From contig JAPSHX010000015.1 in assembly GCA_031179305.1 (NCBI GenBank), positions 25,434 to 89,433 on the forward strand: DNA of 64,000 nucleotides, written 5' to 3'. Of the stretch, positions 60,806-64,000 are shown piece by piece. The notes beneath the pieces were generated by a model that saw only the letters and a list, made by a program, of their open reading frames with translations, did no database searches and was not told the DNA's origin. This DNA is from Paenarthrobacter sp. (GTDB lineage Bacteria; Actinomycetota; Actinomycetes; Actinomycetales; Micrococcaceae). The position numbers were made by a program, and so were the translations under genes. Position 1 is the first letter of the stretch. Every line of letters starts with the position of its first letter.

Positions 60806-61702
60806 ATGGACAATCGGGCGGAAGTACGCGAATTTCTGATCTCCCGGCGGGCCCACGTGGCCCCGGAGCAGGTTGGGTTGCCCACCGGAACCAACCGCCG
60901 GGTCAAAGGGCTCCGCCGCAGCGAAGTGGCCACTCTTGCCGGGTTGAGCGTGGAGTACTACACCCGCTTGGAGCGGGGTGCCATCAGCGGCGCCTCACCG
61001 CAAGTACTGGAGAGTCTCGCCAGGGCGTTGAACCTGGATGACGCTGAGAGGGCGCATCTGTTCGATCTCGCGCACGCGGCCAGTCCTGTTGCCAGACCCC
61101 CACGGCGTCGGAACTCGAAATCGTACGTTCCACATGAGAGCCTGCAATGGGCGCTGGATGCTGTCACGGCCGGGCCCGCTTTTGTCCGGAATGGTCGCAT
61201 GGACCTGTTAGCCGTGAATCCCTTGGCCCGGGCGTTTTACAAGGACTGCTACGACATGCCGGGCCAGACACCCAACATTGCCAGGTTCACGTTTCTGGAT
61301 AATCGCGCGCATGAGTTCTACCCGGACTGGGACGCCTTTGCAGAGGTGACGGTTTCAATCCTTCGCACCGAGGCTGGACGCGACCCGCACAACAAGGAAC
61401 TGCACGATCTTATTGGTGAACTGAGCACCCGCAGCGAGGAGTTCCGCACACGGTGGGGCGCGCACAACGTCCGCCACCACGGCACTGGGTTCAAGACGTT
61501 CAACCATCCGATCGTGGGCGAGATGACACTTGCGTACGAGGGCCTGGAAATGGCCGCGGAACCCGGATTGACCCTGACCATCTACGCAGCGGAACCCGGG
61601 TCGCCGTCGGCCGAGCGCCTTCAGCTGCTGGCCTCCTGGGCAGCCAGCGAATTCGGACAGGGCGTCCAGCCTCCGTCCGAGAAGACACGGACGGACAGCT
61701 GA
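60806..61702 (+). CDS. XRE/MmyB-type ligand-binding regulator
   Basis: A 298-residue regulator with an N-terminal helix-turn-helix (EVATLAGLSVEYYTRLERGAISGASPQVLESLARAL) and a MmyB-like ligand-binding domain (about 100-280) containing FVRNGRMDLLAVNPLARAFYKDCYD. Homologues typically begin near MDNRAEVREFLISRR, which supports 60806; a Met at 60794 is a second candidate and the ribosome site is poor for both. Such regulators often control neighbouring efflux or reductase genes; the MFS exporter gene lies downstream on the other strand. Confidence 0.88.
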   Translation: MDNRAEVREFLISRRAHVAPEQVGLPTGTNRRVKGLRRSEVATLAGLSVEYYTRLERGAISGASPQVLESLARALNLDDAERAHLFDLAHAASPVARPPRRRNSKSYVPHESLQWALDAVTAGPAFVRNGRMDLLAVNPLARAFYKDCYDMPGQTPNIARFTFLDNRAHEFYPDWDAFAEVTVSILRTEAGRDPHNKELHDLIGELSTRSEEFRTRWGAHNVRHHGTGFKTFNHPIVGEMTLAYEGLEMAAEPGLTLTIYAAEPGSPSAERLQLLASWAASEFGQGVQPPSEKTRTDS

Positions 61703-61715
61703 CTACTGCGGCTCA

Positions 61716-61775
61716 CGACGGCGGCGCTGCCGCACGCTCTATCGTCGACGGCGGCGCTGCCGCACCCTCTACCGC
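61716..61775. repeat. Two-copy 30-bp tandem repeat between convergent genes
   Basis: A unit beginning CGACGGCGGCGCTGCCGCAC recurs with 30-base period at 61716 and 61746, followed by a partial third CGACGG at 61776. The copies differ at three positions. It lies between the convergent MmyB-type regulator and lipoprotein genes and could form a terminator-like structure. Confidence 0.7.
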
Positions 61776-61781
61776 CGACGG

Positions 61782-62270
61782 TCAGCGGCTGACTTCTACA
61801 CGAACCTCTTGGCCCTCGAAGCGCGCAAGCTCTTCCGGCGTCGCGTTGTAGCGCCCCAAGTGAATGGTCTGGTCCGAGAATCCGATGCCCGAGGCGTTGT
61901 AGTAAAAACCGAGGTTCTCCCAAGGTACAAAGTAGATCAGATCGCCGTTCTCGGGATCAGATCCGGGCGACCCTTCATAGTGGAGGGGCCTGGGCAGGTC
62001 CGCGATCTTCTCCCGGCCAGCGAACTCTTCCACGGCGACGGTGAGTGGCAGCATGCTCAGAAAATCCCGGGTAGCGGGGTTGTCCTCTCCGATGGTCACA
62101 TCCAACGACGTCGAGCCGGTGCTGAAGCGGACCACAGTGCCCATGACGCTGCCTGCAGCGGGGCTGGATGTCTCGCTGGTCGACGTCGGGGTAGCTTCAC
62201 CGGTGGGAGATGGGCTGCAGCTGACGAGCGCCAACGCCAGCAACAGTACTCCGGAGCTGCGACGCTTCAT
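61782..62270 (-). CDS. Cyclophilin-like fold lipoprotein
   Basis: A 162-residue lipoprotein: signal with the lipobox VSC, a Ser/Thr/Pro tether, then a domain with VTIGEDNPATRDFLSMLPLTVAVEEFAGREKIADLPR and the motif PENGDLIYFVPWENLGFYYNASG, which matches the family called cyclophilin-like fold (Cyclophil_like2), not true peptidyl-prolyl isomerases. I start at the Met at 62270, whose ATG overlaps the MFS stop; the frame upstream has no signal peptide. The partner is the MFS gene. Ligand unknown. Confidence 0.82.
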   Translation of the reverse strand: MKRRSSGVLLLALALVSCSPSPTGEATPTSTSETSSPAAGSVMGTVVRFSTGSTSLDVTIGEDNPATRDFLSMLPLTVAVEEFAGREKIADLPRPLHYEGSPGSDPENGDLIYFVPWENLGFYYNASGIGFSDQTIHLGRYNATPEELARFEGQEVRVEVSR

Positions 62271-63463
62271 GCCAAAGAACCTTCCTTCCGATCCTTGAGC
62301 ATCAACACTGTGAGCGGCACGAAGTAGAGCGCGGCAATGCCTGTCCCCACCAGCACAGGACCCGTGGCTCCAAGCGCGGACTCCAGGGCGTAACCGGCGA
62401 TCCACGATCCCACGGCCGTGCCGAGGTTGAACGCCGAGGTGCTGAGTGCTGAGGCGAAGGTGGGTGCGTGGCTGGCATAACGAACGGCTTTACCGATCAA
62501 GATCGGATTGGTGGCCATCCCGAAGAGTCCCAGCAGGAAGATCAGGACCACTGTCACTAAGGCGTGGTGGGAGAACAAGGAGAGAGCGCCCAACACCAGG
62601 AACGTCATGCCCGCTGAGATGAACAGTGCCGGATAGGGCTGGTGGGCGCCGAAATGACCTCCAAGATTAGAGCCGATGAACGCTCCCACGCCGTAAGCCA
62701 CCAGAACCAACGGAACCACGGAAGCGGCCAGCCCCGTGTTCTCAGTAAGCAGCGGAGAGATGAAGCTGTAGGCAGCCAAGGATGATCCGCACACGATCGC
62801 GCAGCCCGCCAGGACAAGCCAGACCCTGGCGTCACGCATGCTGGCAAGCTCGGCCCGCACGGACGGAGCGGGCCCGGATTCCGGGCCCACCGAAACCAGC
62901 CGGTACACCACAACAGCTGCCGCCAGCGCAAGAACAGCCAAAGCCCAGAAAGGGCCACGCCAGCCGATAACTTGGCCTGCGAAGGCACCCAGCGGCGCAC
63001 CAACCACATTGGCGAGCATGCCACCGCCAAGGACAACGCCCAGTGCTTTGGACGCTGAAGCCGCACCTGCGGCTTTTGCACCCACGACGGCGGCTACCGC
63101 CCAGAAAGCGCCAGTCGCCAGTGCCGTTACGAAACGAGCCACCAGGATCAGCGTGAAGTCGGAAGTAAGGGCGACAATCACATGGCCCAGAGCGAAGACC
63201 ACCAGCGCGAGACTCAGCGTCAGTCGACGCGACAGCTTGAGGGTCAGAATGGACATGGTGGGGGTGCCGACGATCATGCCCACCGCGAAGACCGTGATCA
63301 TGAGGCCAGCGCTTGCCACGGAAACACCAAGATCGCCCGCAATCTCAGGCAGAATGCCCGCAACTATGAACTCGGTGGTCCCCATGAGGAACACTCCGGC
63401 CGCCAGAACGTAGGTCACCAGTGGCAAACGCCGGGTCTTGGTGGAGGAAATGGTTGTGGTCAT
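62267..63463 (-). CDS. MFS exporter, DHA1 (Cmx/CmlR-like) type
   Basis: A 398-residue, 12-helix major facilitator. The N-terminal segment FLMGTTEFIVAGILPEIAGDLGVSVASAGLMITVFAVGMIVGTP is the pattern of the DHA1 drug/arabinose exporter group that includes Cmx-type chloramphenicol exporters. The A and C motifs (LSRRLTLSLALVVF; GMLANVVGAPLGAFAGQVIGWRGPF) are visible. Substrate is unknown. It overlaps the downstream lipoprotein gene by ATGA. Confidence 0.88.
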   Translation of the reverse strand: MTTTISSTKTRRLPLVTYVLAAGVFLMGTTEFIVAGILPEIAGDLGVSVASAGLMITVFAVGMIVGTPTMSILTLKLSRRLTLSLALVVFALGHVIVALTSDFTLILVARFVTALATGAFWAVAAVVGAKAAGAASASKALGVVLGGGMLANVVGAPLGAFAGQVIGWRGPFWALAVLALAAAVVVYRLVSVGPESGPAPSVRAELASMRDARVWLVLAGCAIVCGSSLAAYSFISPLLTENTGLAASVVPLVLVAYGVGAFIGSNLGGHFGAHQPYPALFISAGMTFLVLGALSLFSHHALVTVVLIFLLGLFGMATNPILIGKAVRYASHAPTFASALSTSAFNLGTAVGSWIAGYALESALGATGPVLVGTGIAALYFVPLTVLMLKDRKEGSLA

Positions 63464-63610
63464 GACTTCAGAACATCAGGTTTAGAAAGTGTTAGGGAGA
63501 CCCGCTTGAGGGAGGTCCTCCGAGGGACTCCTTCACTTGGCAAAAAGGTCATCGGGCCCCATTGGGATCACTGGCGTTATATTGTCGGTGGCTGCTGCCA
63601 GAGTTAGGGC

Positions 63611-64000
63611 ATGGAGCGGATTGGGGATAAGCAGGCGGGCGCGGTGGTGGCGCTTGGGCGCGCTCCCGTGGTTGCGGATGCTGTTCAGCGCGGCGCGGTT
63701 CCAGTCAGCACTGGCGAGGTTCCGGCCAACACCGTGAGTGGGGACTTGATTGAGCAGTTGCGGGTTTGGAGGAGATGAAGTCGGCCATTACGGCGTTGCA
63801 GGCGCGGGTTGCTGTGGCTTTTGATCTTGCCCAGCGTGCCGAGCAGGCCGAGGCGGGGGTTCCAGCGGCGGAGCGTGGCCAAGGTGTGGGTGCGCAGGTG
63901 GCGTTGGCCCGGCGGGAGTCTCCGAATCGTGGGTCCCGGTTGTTGGGTTTGGCGAAGGCCCTTGTGCTGGAGATGCCGCGGACTTTGGCTGCTCTGAAGT
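63611..64000 (+). pseudogene. DUF222/HNH endonuclease-type gene, frameshifted and cut by window end
   Basis: The frame from the ATG at 63611 gives an N-terminal segment ending GDLIEQLRVWRR at a TGA (63776-63778). In another frame the sequence continues as AVAGLEEMKSAITALQARVAVAFDLAQRAEQAEAGVPAAERG with the typical DUF222 (13E12-type) look and stays open to base 64000. Restoring one G near 63754 would join DLIE to AVAGLEEMKSA. So the gene is either inactivated, miscalled in sequence, or starts later than I judge. Full-length members carry a C-terminal HNH nuclease domain beyond the window. Confidence 0.7.

Overview
The window is a high-GC actinobacterial chromosome segment, most likely from Arthrobacter or the closely related Paenarthrobacter. 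The evidence is the gene content, Shine-Dalgarno-led genes with frequent GTG/TTG starts, many ATGA stop/start overlaps, and an 830-residue dimethylglycine oxidase that matches, as I remember it, the Arthrobacter globiformis enzyme in length and sequence. No rRNA, tRNA, CRISPR array, insertion sequence or phage module was seen. Products are assigned by reading translations and motifs; no database search was run.

Layout. 1-7.1 kb: end of a LEA-like repeat protein, an AlkD-type repair protein, an XRE regulator, and a sugar ABC importer operon with its LacI repressor. 7.1-11.9 kb: exonuclease III, an HdeD-like membrane protein, and a two-component system divergent from a secreted HbpS-type haem-binding protein (a SenS/SenR/HbpS-like set), then an ankyrin lipoprotein. 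11.9-17.2 kb: a 3-oxoacid CoA-transferase/thiolase operon with an IclR regulator, a GNAT acetyltransferase and a fasciclin lipoprotein. Two copies of a 66-bp palindrome sit at convergent gene ends here.

17.2-40.6 kb is the core of the window: a nearly complete route for stripping methyl groups from glycine betaine. A BCCT transporter imports betaine. A Rieske monooxygenase and its reductase (GbcA/GbcB) release the first methyl as formaldehyde. Formaldehyde can be oxidised by a glutathione-independent dehydrogenase or fixed by the ribulose-monophosphate pair Phi/Hps. Dimethylglycine oxidase puts the second methyl on tetrahydrofolate. FolD, FchA and PurU turn that into formate, and a molybdenum formate dehydrogenase with FdhD and MoeA oxidises formate. 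IclR, GntR, LysR and LuxR-type regulators are interspersed. FolD lacks the usual catalytic lysine, which may explain why a separate cyclohydrolase (FchA) is present. Sarcosine oxidase and serine hydroxymethyltransferase are not in the window.

40.6-49.4 kb: glycogen debranching enzyme, an orphan winged-helix-like protein, DNA photolyase, and a valine-degradation operon (mmsA, hydroxyisobutyryl-CoA hydrolase, mmsB, enoyl-CoA hydratase). 49.4-57.9 kb: a fructose/fructan regulon (fructokinase, FrcABC-type importer, LacI repressor, and a secreted GH32 levanase broken by a one-base frameshift), tied together by four copies of a TGACAACGTTGTCA-like operator. 57.9-64 kb: a RibD-C reductase, serine acetyltransferase overlapping TenA, a universal stress protein, an XRE/MmyB regulator, an MFS exporter coupled to a cyclophilin-like lipoprotein, and a frameshifted DUF222/HNH gene running off the end.
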